A stretch of DNA of 64,000 nt from Streptomyces sp. S.PNR 29 (GCF_030386795.1 NZ_JANUQM010000004.1:186001-250000); one strand, 5' to 3'. Positions 34,372 through 43,876 are shown, counted from the stretch's first letter. Translations and numbers: made by a program. The notes: generated from the letters alone by a model not told the origin.

Positions 34372-35274
34372 ATGTCCGAACCGACCGGTGCCGCCCGCAG
34401 GCGCGGGCCCTTCAAGGTCGGGGACCAGGTTCAGCTGACCGACCCCAAGGGCCGCCACTACACGTTCACGCTCGAAGCCGGGAAGAACTTCCACACCCAC
34501 AAGGGTTCCTTCCCGCACGACGAACTGATCGGCGCTCCCGAGGGCAGCGTTGTCCGCACCACCGGGAACGTCGCCTATCTCGCGCTGCGCCCCCTGCTCC
34601 CCGACTACGTCCTGTCCATGCCCCGCGGGGCAGCCGTCGTCTACCCCAAGGACGCGGGGCAGATCCTCGCCTTCGCCGACATCTTCCCCGGCGCCCGCGT
34701 CGTGGAGGCCGGTGTCGGCTCCGGCTCGCTCAGCAGCTTCCTGCTGCGCGCCATCGGCGACCAGGGCATGCTGCACAGCTACGAGCGCCGCGCCGACTTC
34801 GCCGAGATCGCCCAGGCGAACGTCGAGCGCTACTTCGGCGGCCCGCACCCCGCCTGGCGGCTCACCGTCGGCGACCTCCAGGACAACCTGTCCGACACCG
34901 ACGTCGACCGCGTCATCCTCGACATGCTCGCCCCCTGGGAGTGCCTGGAGGCCGTCTCCAAGGCGCTCGTCCCCGGCGGCATCCTGTGCTGCTACGTCGC
35001 CACCACCACCCAGCTCGCGCGGACCGTCGAGTCCATCCGTGAGATCGGCTGCTTCAACGAGCCGACCGCCTGGGAGACGATGATCCGCAACTGGCACATC
35101 GAGGGCCTGGCCGTCCGCCCGGACCACCGGATGATCGGCCACACCGGCTTCCTGCTCACCGCCCGCCGCCTCGCCGACGGCGTCGAGCCGCCCATGCGCC
35201 GCCGCCGCCCCGCCAAGGGCGCCTACGGCGAGGACTACGCCGGTCCCAACGCCGACGGAGGCACCGGCCGCTGA
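34372..35274 (+). CDS. trmI: tRNA (adenine-58-N1)-methyltransferase TrmI
   Basis: A 300-residue SAM-dependent enzyme that makes m1A58 in the T-loop of tRNAs. An N-terminal beta domain (GPFKVGDQVQLTDPKGRHYTFTL) is followed by the Rossmann methyltransferase domain with motif I VVEAGVGSGSLSSFLL (about 110-125), the acidic YERR and the catalytic-region DMLAPWECLEAV (about 183-194). It is homologous to Rv2118c, which also lies next to the RecB-type and proteasome ATPase genes. The C-terminal 30 residues are Arg/Lys/Gly-rich. Confidence 0.95.
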   Translation: MSEPTGAARRRGPFKVGDQVQLTDPKGRHYTFTLEAGKNFHTHKGSFPHDELIGAPEGSVVRTTGNVAYLALRPLLPDYVLSMPRGAAVVYPKDAGQILAFADIFPGARVVEAGVGSGSLSSFLLRAIGDQGMLHSYERRADFAEIAQANVERYFGGPHPAWRLTVGDLQDNLSDTDVDRVILDMLAPWECLEAVSKALVPGGILCCYVATTTQLARTVESIREIGCFNEPTAWETMIRNWHIEGLAVRPDHRMIGHTGFLLTARRLADGVEPPMRRRRPAKGAYGEDYAGPNADGGTGR

Positions 35275-35293
35275 GACGGCTTCCTGCCGCGAA

Positions 35294-35361
35294 CAACGTG
35301 AAGCCGCCGTGGCCGAGTTCCCGCAACCGCGAGGGAACTCGGCCACGGCGCTTTCACGTTG
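35294..35361 (+). terminator. Very long hairpin after trmI
   Basis: An 18-bp perfect stem (35305-35322 with 35333-35350, 10-nt loop) extends outward past one mismatch through 10 more pairs (one of them G-T) to 35294/35361, about 28 paired positions in all. It ends 19 bp after the trmI stop region and is far longer than needed for termination. Confidence 0.8.
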
Positions 35362-35487
35362 ACAGGACGCCGGCATCCGTCACCCCGGAGGCTGATGAAC
35401 TCCGCACCCCGCCGTTCCCCCGCAGTGTGACGTATGGCACCATGCTGGCCACCCCCACCGGCACAGCCCTCACAGGAGACACTCCTA

Positions 35488-36066
35488 GTGCAGCCTTCCG
35501 CCGTCCCGGAGCTCGCCCACACCCACGCCCGCCCGATCCACTGGGTCGCCACCGCCACCGCTGTCGCCGGTGTCGTGGCCCTGTCCTCGGTCCTGCAACC
35601 CAACCCCGCCACGGCGGCCCAGGCGGCCGGCCCGGAGACGAAGAGCGCCCCGGTCCGCATCGCGCCCCCCGACCCGGCCGACGTGGCATTCCCCTTGGAG
35701 TGCGGCCGGGTGAAGGCCGTGGTGAAGAAGAAGGCCTCCGGCGACCTCGACGGCGACGGCCGCCCCGAGACGGTGGCCGTGGTCCACTGCGACTCGCCCA
35801 TGGGCACCCCGCCCGACGGGGTCTACGTCCTCACCCGGGCCACCGACACCGGCAAGCCACGCGTGGTGGCCACCCTCGTCGACCCCAAGGACCGCCAGAC
35901 CGTCACCGACTTCTCCGTGCGCGGCGGCGCCGTGCACGCCACGCTCCTCGGCTACTCGTCGCTCGACGTGCCCAGTTGCTGCCCCGACCTGAAGGACAGC
36001 GTGAAGTGGCAGTGGAAGAACGGCGCGTTCGCCCGCTCCACGCCGTCCCAGGCCCGCGCGGTGTGA
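35488..36066 (+). CDS. Hypothetical exported protein
   Basis: A 192-residue protein with a signal-anchor-like hydrophobic segment (WVATATAVAGVVALSSVL, about 19-36) followed by an Ala-rich cleavage region. The body carries SGDLDGDGRPETVAVVHC, which resembles an FG-GAP/VCBS calcium-binding Asp repeat, and four cysteines (CGRV, HCDS, SCCP) suggesting a disulfide-bonded extracytoplasmic domain. The GTG at 35488 is selected because AGGAG lies 9-13 bases before it. I do not recognise a named family. It converges with the ferredoxin gene. Confidence 0.75.
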   Translation: MQPSAVPELAHTHARPIHWVATATAVAGVVALSSVLQPNPATAAQAAGPETKSAPVRIAPPDPADVAFPLECGRVKAVVKKKASGDLDGDGRPETVAVVHCDSPMGTPPDGVYVLTRATDTGKPRVVATLVDPKDRQTVTDFSVRGGAVHATLLGYSSLDVPSCCPDLKDSVKWQWKNGAFARSTPSQARAV

Positions 36067-36123
36067 GCAACGGGCCGACGCGTGTGAGAAATCAGACAGT
36101 AGTCACCGGGCGTACTGTTCCGG

Positions 36124-36429
36124 TCACTCCGCGTCCGGCCCGTACACCTCGACGCTGTCCGAAACCCGACGCACGTGGATGCACTCGCCCGGACACTCCT
36201 TCGCCGAGTCGATCACATCCGTGAGGAGCGGCAACGGGACGGGTGTTGCCGCCCCCTTGTCCTGCAGAAGTTCCTCGTCCGCGCCCTTCACGTAGGCCAG
36301 ACCGTCGATGTCCAGCTCGAACACCTCGGGCGCGTACTGGGCGCAGATGCCGTCGCCGGTACACAGGTCCTGGTCGATCCAGACCTCCAGTGCCTCGCCG
36401 TCGACTCCGGTCGCCTGCTGCACGCTCAT
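36124..36429 (-). CDS. 3Fe-4S-type ferredoxin
   Basis: A 101-residue electron carrier. Cysteines occur as CTGDGIC (CxxxxxC, missing the central Cys of a 4Fe-4S set) and CPGEC near residue 80, the pattern of single 3Fe-4S ferredoxins that serve P450s. The body has the WIDQDLCTGDGICAQYAP start and the usual AKECPGECIHV end, with an extra insert (about 45-70). It lies between the secreted protein gene and arc, divergent from arc. The P450 gene in this window is 22 kb away, so a pairing cannot be inferred from position. Confidence 0.92.
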   Translation of the reverse strand: MSVQQATGVDGEALEVWIDQDLCTGDGICAQYAPEVFELDIDGLAYVKGADEELLQDKGAATPVPLPLLTDVIDSAKECPGECIHVRRVSDSVEVYGPDAE

Positions 36430-36630
36430 CTCTCCTGCCGTTTGCTGCGTCGAGCCGTACGGGAATCCGGCCAGCTCTGACGGGTGTTGAACGCTTCGAC
36501 CCTACCTTCGTCCGCTTTCCAATCATGTTCGGTGGGTATTCCCCTGGCGTGAGGGAGAGCGCAAGGGTGAAGATCGGACACGCCTCTACCGTCTTTGTGA
36601 TCTAGGGGTTTCAATCGACACCCACCCAGG

Positions 36631-36636
36631 TAGGGT
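36631..36636 (+). promoter_or_regulatory. -10 element of arc
   Basis: TAGGGT followed by CTGG, 39 bp before the arc start. The nine bases TAGGGTCTG recur in front of pup (40301-40309). Confidence 0.45.
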
Positions 36637-36674
36637 CTGGAAGCGTCCAGCTCCCCTTGGAGGAGGTGAGGACC

Positions 36675-38441
36675 GTGGCAGCCCACGACGACGACATCAA
36701 CCGCGGCATCCGCCCGGGACGCGGGTCCGACGACCCGGCCGGGCAGATCGCCTATCTCGAGCAGGAAATCGCCGTCCTGCGACGCAAGCTCGCCGACTCT
36801 CCGCGGCACACGAGAATTCTCGAAGAGCGGATCGTCGAGCTGCAGACCAACCTGGCCGGCGTGTCCGCGCAGAACGAGCGACTCGCCAACACGCTCCGTG
36901 AGGCCCGGGACCAGATCGTGGCCCTCAAGGAGGAGGTCGACCGGCTCGCGCAGCCGCCGGCCGGCTTCGGTGTCTTCCTGCAGGCGAACGAGGACGGCAC
37001 CGCCGACATCTTCACCGGGGGCCGCAAGCTCCGGGTGAACGTCAGCCCCAGTGTCGAGCTCGACGAGCTCCGGCGCGGCCAGGAAGTGATGCTCAACGAA
37101 GCGCTCAACGTGGTCGAGGCCATGGAGTTCGAGCGCGTCGGGGACATCGTCACCCTCAAGGAGATCCTGGAGGACGGCGAGCGGGCCCTGGTGCTCGGGC
37201 ACACCGACGAGGAACGGGTGGTACGGCTCGCCGAGCCGCTGCTGGACGTGACCATCCGTCCCGGCGACGCCCTGCTGCTCGAACCCCGCTCCGGCTACGT
37301 CTACGAGGTCGTGCCGAAGAGCGAGGTCGAGGAACTCGTCCTCGAAGAGGTCCCCGACATCGGCTACGAGCAGATCGGCGGCCTCGGCAACCAGATCGAG
37401 GCCATCCGCGACGCGGTCGAGCTCCCGTACCTCTACCCGGACCTGTTCAAGGAGCACGAACTGCGGCCGCCCAAGGGTGTCCTGCTGTACGGGCCCCCCG
37501 GATGCGGCAAGACGCTCATCGCCAAGGCCGTGGCCAACTCGCTGGCCAAGAAGGTCGCCGAAGTGACCGGCCAGGCCGCCGGCAAGAGCTTCTTCCTCAA
37601 CATCAAGGGCCCCGAGCTGCTGAACAAGTACGTCGGCGAGACCGAGCGGCAGATCCGCCTGGTCTTCCAGCGGGCCCGTGAGAAGGCCAGCGAGGGCACC
37701 CCCGTGATCGTCTTCTTCGACGAGATGGAGTCCCTCTTCCGCACCCGTGGCTCCGGCGTCAGCTCGGACGTGGAGAACACCATCGTCCCGCAGCTGCTCG
37801 CCGAGATCGACGGTGTGGAGGGCCTGCAGAACGTGGTCGTGATCGGTGCCTCCAACCGCGAGGACATGATCGACCCCGCCATCCTGCGGCCCGGCCGGCT
37901 CGATGTGAAGATCAAGATCGAGCGTCCGGACGCCGAGGCGGCCAAGGACATCTTCGGGAAGTACCTCACCGAGCGCCTCCCGCTCCACGAGGAGGACCTC
38001 GCCGAGCACGGAAGCGACAAGGCGGCCACGGTCCAGGGCATGATCCAGACGGCCGTGGAACAGATGTACGCCGAATCCGAGGAGAACCGCTTCCTGGAGG
38101 TCACCTACGCGAACGGCGACAAGGAAGTTCTCTATTTCAAGGACTTCAACTCCGGCGCCATGATCGAGAACATTGTCGGTCGCGCCAAGAAGATGGCGAT
38201 CAAGGACTTCCTCGAAAAGAATCAGAAGGGGCTCCGCGTCTCCCACCTCCTCCAGGCTTGTGTGGACGAGTTCAAGGAGAACGAGGACCTGCCCAACACC
38301 ACCAACCCGGACGACTGGGCCCGAATCTCCGGAAAGAAGGGCGAGCGGATCGTGTACATCCGTACGCTCGTCACCGGAAAGCAGGGTGCGGACACCGGAC
38401 GCTCCATCGACACGGTGGCAAACACCGGTCAGTACCTGTAA
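36675..38441 (+). CDS. arc: Proteasome-associated AAA ATPase (ARC/Mpa)
   Basis: A 588-residue hexameric unfoldase that recognises Pup and feeds pupylated proteins into the 20S proteasome. N-terminal coiled coil about 18-80 ([19 protein letters not shown]...) binds Pup; two OB-fold interdomain modules about 95-240; AAA module with Walker A GPPGCGKT (273-280), Walker B VFFDEMES (about 346-353) and the second-region-of-homology arginines near [15 protein letters not shown]. The last residues TGQYL carry the penultimate Tyr that docks into the proteasome alpha ring. The GTG at 36675 gives [11 protein letters not shown] and follows GGAGGAGGTGAGG; the upstream TTG is unlikely. Confidence 0.98.
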   Translation: MAAHDDDINRGIRPGRGSDDPAGQIAYLEQEIAVLRRKLADSPRHTRILEERIVELQTNLAGVSAQNERLANTLREARDQIVALKEEVDRLAQPPAGFGVFLQANEDGTADIFTGGRKLRVNVSPSVELDELRRGQEVMLNEALNVVEAMEFERVGDIVTLKEILEDGERALVLGHTDEERVVRLAEPLLDVTIRPGDALLLEPRSGYVYEVVPKSEVEELVLEEVPDIGYEQIGGLGNQIEAIRDAVELPYLYPDLFKEHELRPPKGVLLYGPPGCGKTLIAKAVANSLAKKVAEVTGQAAGKSFFLNIKGPELLNKYVGETERQIRLVFQRAREKASEGTPVIVFFDEMESLFRTRGSGVSSDVENTIVPQLLAEIDGVEGLQNVVVIGASNREDMIDPAILRPGRLDVKIKIERPDAEAAKDIFGKYLTERLPLHEEDLAEHGSDKAATVQGMIQTAVEQMYAESEENRFLEVTYANGDKEVLYFKDFNSGAMIENIVGRAKKMAIKDFLEKNQKGLRVSHLLQACVDEFKENEDLPNTTNPDDWARISGKKGERIVYIRTLVTGKQGADTGRSIDTVANTGQYL

Positions 38442-38450
38442 AAGGCAGGG

Positions 38451-38494
38451 CGGCTGCGGGTGCCCTCGGCGGGTACCCGCAGCCGACTGTTTTT
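38451..38494 (+). terminator. Intrinsic terminator with T tract between arc and dop
   Basis: 11-bp stem CGGCTGCGGGT / ACCCGCAGCCG with a 13-nt loop, then ACTGTTTTT. Textbook rho-independent form; T tracts are uncommon behind hairpins in this genome. Confidence 0.85.
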
Positions 38495-38676
38495 CGGGGC
38501 CACGGCTGGAGCACAGCAATGACGCAAATGATCTCCCCACCAGCGCAGAGGCGTTCTAGGCTCTTCCGTACCGCCGAGTCGCGCAGTGCGGGGACGGGCA
38601 CCGCACACGCACCGGAGCGCCAGCGGTATCTGAGCGGCGCCCACGACCGAGGGAGCCGCCGGGCAAGGAGGGCCGC

Positions 38677-40188
38677 ATGACCGTACGGCGAGTAATGGGC
38701 ATCGAGACGGAGTACGGGATCTCCGTCCCCGGCCACCCCAACGCCAATGCCATGCTCACCTCGTCCCAGATCGTCAATGCCTACGCGGCAGCGATGCACC
38801 GGGCCCGCCGGGCCCGCTGGGACTTCGAGGAGGAGAACCCGCTGCGGGACGCGCGAGGCTTCGACCTCGCCCGCGAGGCCGCCGACGCCAGCCAGCTCAC
38901 GGACGAGGACATCGGCCTGGCCAACGTGATCCTCACCAACGGTGCACGGCTCTACGTCGACCACGCGCACCCCGAGTACAGCGCGCCCGAGGTCACCAAC
39001 CCGCGGGACGCCGTGCTGTGGGACAAGGCCGGCGAACGGATCATGGCGGAGGCGGCCGAACGGGCCGCTCAGCTGCCCGGGGCACAGCCCATCCACCTTT
39101 ACAAGAACAACACCGACAACAAGGGCGCGTCCTACGGCACGCACGAGAACTACCTGATGAAGCGGGAGACCCCGTTCTCGGACATCGTGCGCCACCTCAC
39201 GCCGTTCTTCGTCTCCCGCCAGGTCTTCGCCGGAGCGGGCCGTGTCGGCATCGGCCAGGACGGGCACGAGCACGGCTTCCAGCTCAGTCAGCGTGCCGAC
39301 TACTTCGAGGTCGAGGTGGGCCTTGAGACGACCTTGAAGCGCCCGATCATCAACACGCGCGACGAGCCGCACGCCGACGCGGAGAAGTACCGCCGTCTGC
39401 ATGTGATCATCGGCGACGCGAACCTGTCGGAGATCTCGACGTACCTGAAACTGGGCACGACGGCCCTGGTCCTGTCGATGATCGAGGACGGCTTCATCGC
39501 GGTCGACCTGGCGGTCGACCAGCCGGTGCGCACGCTGCACCAGGTGTCGCACGATCCTTCACTGAAGCGGCTGATCACGCTCCGTAGCGGCCGGACGCTC
39601 ACCGCGGTCCAGCTGCAGATGGAGTACTTCGAGCTGTCGCGCAAGTACGTGGAGGAGAGGTTCGGGGCGGACGCCGACGAGCAGACCAAGGACATCCTGG
39701 CCCGCTGGGAGGACACCCTCAACCGTCTGGAGCGCGACCCGATGAGCCTGGCCGGCGAGCTGGACTGGGTCGCCAAGCGGGAGCTCATGGAGGGCTACCG
39801 GCGCCGGGACGACCTCGACTGGGACGCGGCGAGGCTGCACCTGGTCGACCTCCAGTACGCCGACGTACGCCCCGAGAAGGGCCTGTACAACCGTCTGGTG
39901 GCCCGCGGCCGTATGAAGCGGCTGCTGGACGAGGCGGATGTCGAGCGGGCCCGTACCAAGCCTCCGGAGGACACGCGCGCCTACTTCCGCGGGCGCTGCC
40001 TGGAGCAGTACGCGGACGATGTCGCCGCGGCCTCCTGGGACTCGGTGATCTTCGATCTGCCGGGCCGGGACTCGCTCCAGCGTGTGCCAACCCTGGAACC
40101 GCTTCGCGGAACGCGTAATCACGTCAAGGAGCTCCTGGATCGCTGCCGCACGGCAGACGACCTGGTCAGGGTGCTGTCCGGTGGCTGA
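38677..40188 (+). CDS. dop: Pup deamidase/depupylase Dop
   Basis: A 503-residue carboxylate-amine-ligase fold enzyme that removes Pup from substrates and, where Pup ends in Gln, deamidates it. ATP/metal-binding [12 protein letters not shown] (8-19), the Dop-specific loop (about 57-90, rich in Ala/Asp/Glu), the catalytic Asp in [15 protein letters not shown] (about 93), [20 protein letters not shown] (in pieces near 145-165) and the C-terminal RGRC domain are all present. It is homologous to PafA but has the extra loop. GGGCAAGGAGG lies 9 nt before ATG 38677. Confidence 0.97.
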   Translation: MTVRRVMGIETEYGISVPGHPNANAMLTSSQIVNAYAAAMHRARRARWDFEEENPLRDARGFDLAREAADASQLTDEDIGLANVILTNGARLYVDHAHPEYSAPEVTNPRDAVLWDKAGERIMAEAAERAAQLPGAQPIHLYKNNTDNKGASYGTHENYLMKRETPFSDIVRHLTPFFVSRQVFAGAGRVGIGQDGHEHGFQLSQRADYFEVEVGLETTLKRPIINTRDEPHADAEKYRRLHVIIGDANLSEISTYLKLGTTALVLSMIEDGFIAVDLAVDQPVRTLHQVSHDPSLKRLITLRSGRTLTAVQLQMEYFELSRKYVEERFGADADEQTKDILARWEDTLNRLERDPMSLAGELDWVAKRELMEGYRRRDDLDWDAARLHLVDLQYADVRPEKGLYNRLVARGRMKRLLDEADVERARTKPPEDTRAYFRGRCLEQYADDVAAASWDSVIFDLPGRDSLQRVPTLEPLRGTRNHVKELLDRCRTADDLVRVLSGG

Positions 40189-40286
40189 GGGGGTACTCGG
40201 GCGGAGCCGGCCGGGCGGGGTGGAAAGCCCCTGCTCCGGGAATCATCGAAGTGGCCCCGTACGTAGAAGTAACTGCGGGGCCGATG

Positions 40287-40310
40287 TCAGACCCGGCTTG
40301 TAGGGTCTGA
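40287..40310 (+). promoter_or_regulatory. Palindrome over the predicted pup -10
   Basis: TCAGACCC-N8-GGGTCTGA is a perfect 8-bp inverted repeat whose right arm overlaps the -10 candidate TAGGGT (40301-40306). The right arm matches the arc -10 region. It may be an operator or a hairpin at the mRNA start. Confidence 0.45.
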
Positions 40311-40376
40311 GCATCACCGATCGGCAGGAAAGCCGACCTGTCGAGCATGTCGGGCGAACTGAGCGGGGTGAGGGAT

Positions 40377-40595
40377 ATGGCAACCAAGGACACCGGCGGC
40401 GGGCAGCAGAAGGCCACGCGCTCCACCGAGGAGGTCGAGGAGCAGGCGCAGGAGGCGCAGGCTTCGGAGGACCTCAAGGAACGGCAGGAAAAGCTCAGCG
40501 ATGACGTGGACTCCGTCCTCGACGAAATCGACGACGTACTCGAGGAGAACGCCGAGGATTTCGTGAGGTCCTTCGTTCAGAAGGGCGGCGAGTGA
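40377..40595 (+). CDS. pup: Prokaryotic ubiquitin-like protein Pup
   Basis: A 72-residue intrinsically disordered modifier that is ligated through its C-terminal glutamate to lysines of proteins destined for the proteasome. It starts MATKDTGGGQQKATRS, has the Arc-binding helical region (about 21-58, LKERQEKLSDDVDSVLDEID) and ends VRSFVQKGGE. The terminal residue is already Glu, so the deamidation step of Dop is not required. GAGGG lies 3-7 bases before ATG 40377; the in-frame ATG at 40347 would give a 10-residue extension not found in Pup. Confidence 0.98.
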   Translation: MATKDTGGGQQKATRSTEEVEEQAQEAQASEDLKERQEKLSDDVDSVLDEIDDVLEENAEDFVRSFVQKGGE

Positions 40596-40620
40596 TTTCA
40601 CCTTCGATTCGAAGGTGAAA
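40596..40620 (+). terminator. 12-bp palindrome immediately after pup
   Basis: TTTCACCTTCGA-T-TCGAAGGTGAAA begins at the first base after the pup stop codon. Its position suits an mRNA-end or attenuating hairpin that would make pup mRNA more abundant than downstream prcBA mRNA. Confidence 0.65.
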
Positions 40621-40635
40621 TCGGGGGGTTTCGGG

Positions 40636-41148
40636 GTGCACGAAGACTCGGAACCGAGACGCTGTTCGCGGTGCAAGGAGTTCTTGCCGCGTACGGCGTT
40701 CGCAAGCAACCAGTCCATGCCTGGTGGTCTCCAGGCGTACTGCCGGGAGTGCGCCGCTGAGTACTGCCGGCAGCGCCAGGAGGCCAAGGGGAGGGAGCGC
40801 AACAAGTCCTCGTCGGACGGCTGGGCGAGCTGTTGCCGTGCGTGCCGGGCGGAGCGGAACCGGATCAGCTGCTTCAAGCGCAGGTACGGACTCACGCCGG
40901 TGGAGTCGGACGCCCTGGTGGCTGAGCAACAGGGCGTCTGTTGCATATGTCCTGCCGCCCCGGCGGAGCATGTGGATCACCGCCACAACACGGGTAGGGT
41001 CCGTGGCGTACTGTGCTTCAGCTGCAATGCCGCACTGGGGCAGTTCAAGGATCGGCCCGATGCCATAAGGCGGGCTGCCGCATACGTGGAAGGAATCGCG
41101 TGGAAGCCAACACTCGTAGCACCGGGCGTCTACCAGCTGCCTTCCTGA
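40636..41148 (+). CDS. Endonuclease VII-like (HNH superfamily) protein in the proteasome operon
   Basis: A 170-residue zinc-rich protein. Two N-terminal Cys pairs (CSRC near 10, CREC near 40) and a CCRAC motif precede the recombination endonuclease VII signature in the C-terminal half: CCIC, then [24 protein letters not shown] in pieces, supplying His/Asn and the second Cys pair of the beta-beta-alpha-metal nuclease fold. I prefer GTG 40636 (GGGGGG 7-12 bases upstream) over GTG 40615, which lies inside the palindrome. Its 3' end overlaps prcB by 49 bp. A counterpart exists between pup and prcB in S. coelicolor (SCO1645), so it is a conserved operon member of unknown role. Confidence 0.85.
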   Translation: MHEDSEPRRCSRCKEFLPRTAFASNQSMPGGLQAYCRECAAEYCRQRQEAKGRERNKSSSDGWASCCRACRAERNRISCFKRRYGLTPVESDALVAEQQGVCCICPAAPAEHVDHRHNTGRVRGVLCFSCNAALGQFKDRPDAIRRAAAYVEGIAWKPTLVAPGVYQLPS

Positions 41149-41945
41149 CGCCAGGATCTTCCTCCTTCATGGACTTCCTGTCCGATCACCAGCCCGAACT
41201 GCTGCCGGGCAACAAGAAGTTGCCGCCGGTCCAGGGAGCGATCGAGGCGCCGCACGGCACCACGATCGTCGCCGTGACCTTCCCCGGCGGAGTGGTGCTC
41301 GCCGGTGACCGGCGGGCCACGATGGGCAACGTCATCGCCCAGCGGGACATCGAGAAGGTCTTCCCGGCCGACGAGTACTCCGCGGTGGGCATCGCCGGTA
41401 CGGCGGGTCTGGCCGTGGAGATGGTGAAGCTGTTCCAGCTGGAGCTGGAGCACTTCGAGAAGGTCGAGGGCACGCAGCTGTCGCTGGAGGGCAAGGCGAA
41501 CCGGCTGTCGACGATGATCCGTTCCAACCTGGGCATGGCCATGCAGGGGCTGGCCGTGGTGCCCCTGTTCGCGGGGTACGACGTGGACCGCGGAAAGGGC
41601 CGCATCTTCTCGTACGACGTCACGGGCGGCCGCTCCGAGGAGCAGGGGTACGCGGCCACGGGCTCCGGTTCGATCTTCGCGCGCGGCGCGATGAAGAAGC
41701 TCTTCCGTGACGACCTGAGTGAGGCCGAGGCCACGACGCTCGTGGTCCAGGCGCTGTACGACGCGGCAGACGACGACTCGGCGACCGGTGGTCCCGATGT
41801 CGCCCGCCGGATCTATCCGATCGTCACCGTGATCACCGAGGACGGCTTCCGCCGGCTCACCGAGGACGAGGCGTCCGAGATCGCCCGCTCGGTCCTGGAG
41901 CGGCGTCTGGAGCAGCCCGACGGTCCGCGGGCCGCGCTGCTGTAG
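41100..41945 (+). CDS. prcB: 20S proteasome beta subunit PrcB
   Basis: A 281-residue precursor of the catalytic subunit. Residues 1-53 are the propeptide, cut at HG|TTIV so that Thr54 becomes the N-terminal nucleophile. Catalytic partners Asp (AGDRRAT) and Lys ([12 protein letters not shown]) follow, as does the GSGS turn ([11 protein letters not shown]). The GTG start at 41100 has GGAAGGA 6-12 bases upstream and lies within the end of the endonuclease VII-like gene, implying translational coupling. Confidence 0.97.
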   Translation: MEANTRSTGRLPAAFLTPGSSSFMDFLSDHQPELLPGNKKLPPVQGAIEAPHGTTIVAVTFPGGVVLAGDRRATMGNVIAQRDIEKVFPADEYSAVGIAGTAGLAVEMVKLFQLELEHFEKVEGTQLSLEGKANRLSTMIRSNLGMAMQGLAVVPLFAGYDVDRGKGRIFSYDVTGGRSEEQGYAATGSGSIFARGAMKKLFRDDLSEAEATTLVVQALYDAADDDSATGGPDVARRIYPIVTVITEDGFRRLTEDEASEIARSVLERRLEQPDGPRAALL

Positions 41946-42005
41946 CCGGCGGCGCTTTCTTGTGAGGGTGGTCCAGTGACTTCTACAGAAAGGGACGGAT
42001 AACCG

Positions 42006-42749
42006 GTGTCGACGCCGTTCTATGTCTCACCTCAGCAGGCCATGGCCGACCGGGCGGAGTACGCCCGCAAGGGCATCGCCCGTGGTCGCAGCCTGGTCGT
42101 GTTGCAGTACGCCGACGGCATCGTGTTCGTCGGTGAGAACCCGTCCCGCGCGCTGCACAAGTTCAGCGAGATCTATGACCGGATCGGATTCGCGGCCGCC
42201 GGCAAGTACAACGAGTACGAGAACCTGCGGATCGGCGGGGTGCGCTATGCCGATCTGCGGGGTTACACCTATGACCGGGACGATGTGACCGCCCGGGGGC
42301 TCGCCAACGTCTACGCACAGACGCTGGGCACGATCTTCTCGAGCGCGGCCGAGAAGCCGTACGAGGTGGAGCTGGTGGTTGCCGAGGTGGGGGAGACCCC
42401 CGAGGGCGACCAGATCTACCGGCTGCCGCATGACGGGTCGATCGTGGACGAGCACGGCTCGGTCGCGGTCGGGGGCAACGCCGAGCAGATCAGCGGCTAC
42501 CTGGACCAGCGGCATCGGGACGGGATGACGCTGGCCGAGGCGCTGAAGCTGGCCGTGCAGGCGCTGTCCCGGGACACGAACGGCAGCCAGCGGGAGATTC
42601 CCGCGGAGCGGCTGGAAGTGGCGGTGCTGGACCGTACGCGGCCGCAGAAGCGCAAGTTCAAGCGCATCGGGGGTGCGCAGCTGTCGCGTCTGCTGGGGGC
42701 GGACGGGGAGGGCGCTGCCAAGGAGCCGTCGGAGTCCGAGGAGGAGTAG
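42006..42749 (+). CDS. prcA: 20S proteasome alpha subunit PrcA
   Basis: A 247-residue subunit that forms the outer rings and gate of the 20S core. It starts [28 protein letters not shown], the alpha-type N-terminal helix that shapes the gate, and has no catalytic Thr. It ends in a Glu-rich tail (SESEEE). The GTG start follows AAAGGGACGGA. Cotranscribed with prcB (60-bp gap). Confidence 0.97.
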   Translation: MSTPFYVSPQQAMADRAEYARKGIARGRSLVVLQYADGIVFVGENPSRALHKFSEIYDRIGFAAAGKYNEYENLRIGGVRYADLRGYTYDRDDVTARGLANVYAQTLGTIFSSAAEKPYEVELVVAEVGETPEGDQIYRLPHDGSIVDEHGSVAVGGNAEQISGYLDQRHRDGMTLAEALKLAVQALSRDTNGSQREIPAERLEVAVLDRTRPQKRKFKRIGGAQLSRLLGADGEGAAKEPSESEEE

Positions 42750-42822
42750 CCGCTTCGGTTCCACCGTTCGGGTTGGGTGGGGGGCACGACGCCGGCCACC
42801 CCCCAACCCAGTGGCCCGGAAA

Positions 42823-43833
42823 CTACCGTGGCGGCCCCGTAGAGCCCCGTACGACCAGGTGCACCGGAATATCCCCGCCCTCGGGCGGGCGGCCCTCCAG
42901 GACGGCCAGCAGGGCCCGCATGCCGCGTTCACCGAACAGTTCGGCGTCCAGGTGGACTGTGGTGAGCTCGGGGTCGATCGCGGTGGCGAGGGCCAGGTCG
43001 TCGAGGCCGGTGATCGAGAGGTCGTCCGGGATGCGCAGACCCAGCCGGCGGGCGGCCTTGTAGGCGCCGGCGGCCAGTTTGTCGTCGTCGCAGATTAGGG
43101 CCGTGGGGCGGGGGCCTGGAGCCGACAGGGCGCTCTCGGCGGCGGCGCGGGCGCCTTCGAAGGAGATCGGTGCGTGCGCCGTGCGCAGGGATGTGCCGGG
43201 CGCCGTGGCGAGGCGGGCGGCCAGCTCGCGGGCCCGGACCTCGAACGTCCAGGACGGGATGTCCGCGGCCAGGTGCAGGAAGCGGCGGTGGCCCAGGGCC
43301 AGGAGGTGCTCCGCGACCTGGCGCACGCCGTCCGCGATGTCGAGGTTCACCGTCGCCGCGCCCAGGCTGCCCTCGGGATCGCTGTCCAGCATCACCAGGG
43401 GAAGTTGGTCGCCGCGGATCGCCGAGAGCGCGTCGGCGGCCATCGATGAGGCGATGACGCCGTCCAGGGCCGCCTGGGCCGAGGCGAAGGGGTCCCTGGC
43501 GGGGCCGATGCCCTCGGGCGAGGGGTACAGGACGACGCCGAAGCCGTGGGCGGCGGCGACGCGTGCGGCGCCGGTGTAGACGCCCGCGAAGAACTCCGTC
43601 GTGAGGGCCGGGACGACGAGGAGCACCGTGCGGGTGCGGCCGAGGCGGAGGTTGCGGGCCGCCAGGTTCGGGCGGTAGCCCAGGTCGCGCGCGGCCTCGC
43701 GTACGCGTTGTGCGGTGGCTTCCGAGACGCGGCCGCGCCATTTGTCGCCGAGGACCAGTGACACCGCTGCCTGGGAGACGCCGGCGGCCTGGGCGACGTC
43801 CCGGCTGGTGGGGCGGGTGCTGCCTCGTGCCAC
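42823..43833 (-). CDS. LacI-family transcriptional regulator
   Basis: A 336-residue repressor. DNA-binding head at 8-60 (TSRDVAQAAGVSQAAVSLVLGDKWRGRVSE, then the hinge NLAARNLRLGRTRTVLLVVP), then a periplasmic-binding-protein-like sensor domain with VIASSMAADAL, VMLDSDPEG and the C-terminal DLSITGLDDLALAT. GTG 43833 has GAAGGAG 11-17 bases upstream; an ATG at 43875 is an alternative. It diverges from an MFS gene, with a palindrome between, and probably controls it. The ligand is unknown. Confidence 0.92.
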   Translation of the reverse strand: MARGSTRPTSRDVAQAAGVSQAAVSLVLGDKWRGRVSEATAQRVREAARDLGYRPNLAARNLRLGRTRTVLLVVPALTTEFFAGVYTGAARVAAAHGFGVVLYPSPEGIGPARDPFASAQAALDGVIASSMAADALSAIRGDQLPLVMLDSDPEGSLGAATVNLDIADGVRQVAEHLLALGHRRFLHLAADIPSWTFEVRARELAARLATAPGTSLRTAHAPISFEGARAAAESALSAPGPRPTALICDDDKLAAGAYKAARRLGLRIPDDLSITGLDDLALATAIDPELTTVHLDAELFGERGMRALLAVLEGRPPEGGDIPVHLVVRGSTGPPR

Positions 43834-43876
43834 CGTCGGCGTGCTCCTTCGTATGGACTCGTGAACAGCGGCCATG

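Noticed and set aside
40636..41148. Phage or homing endonuclease insertion in the proteasome operon
   Set aside because: Codon use matches neighbours, the 3' end overlaps prcB, no flanking repeats are seen, and S. coelicolor has a gene at the same position.
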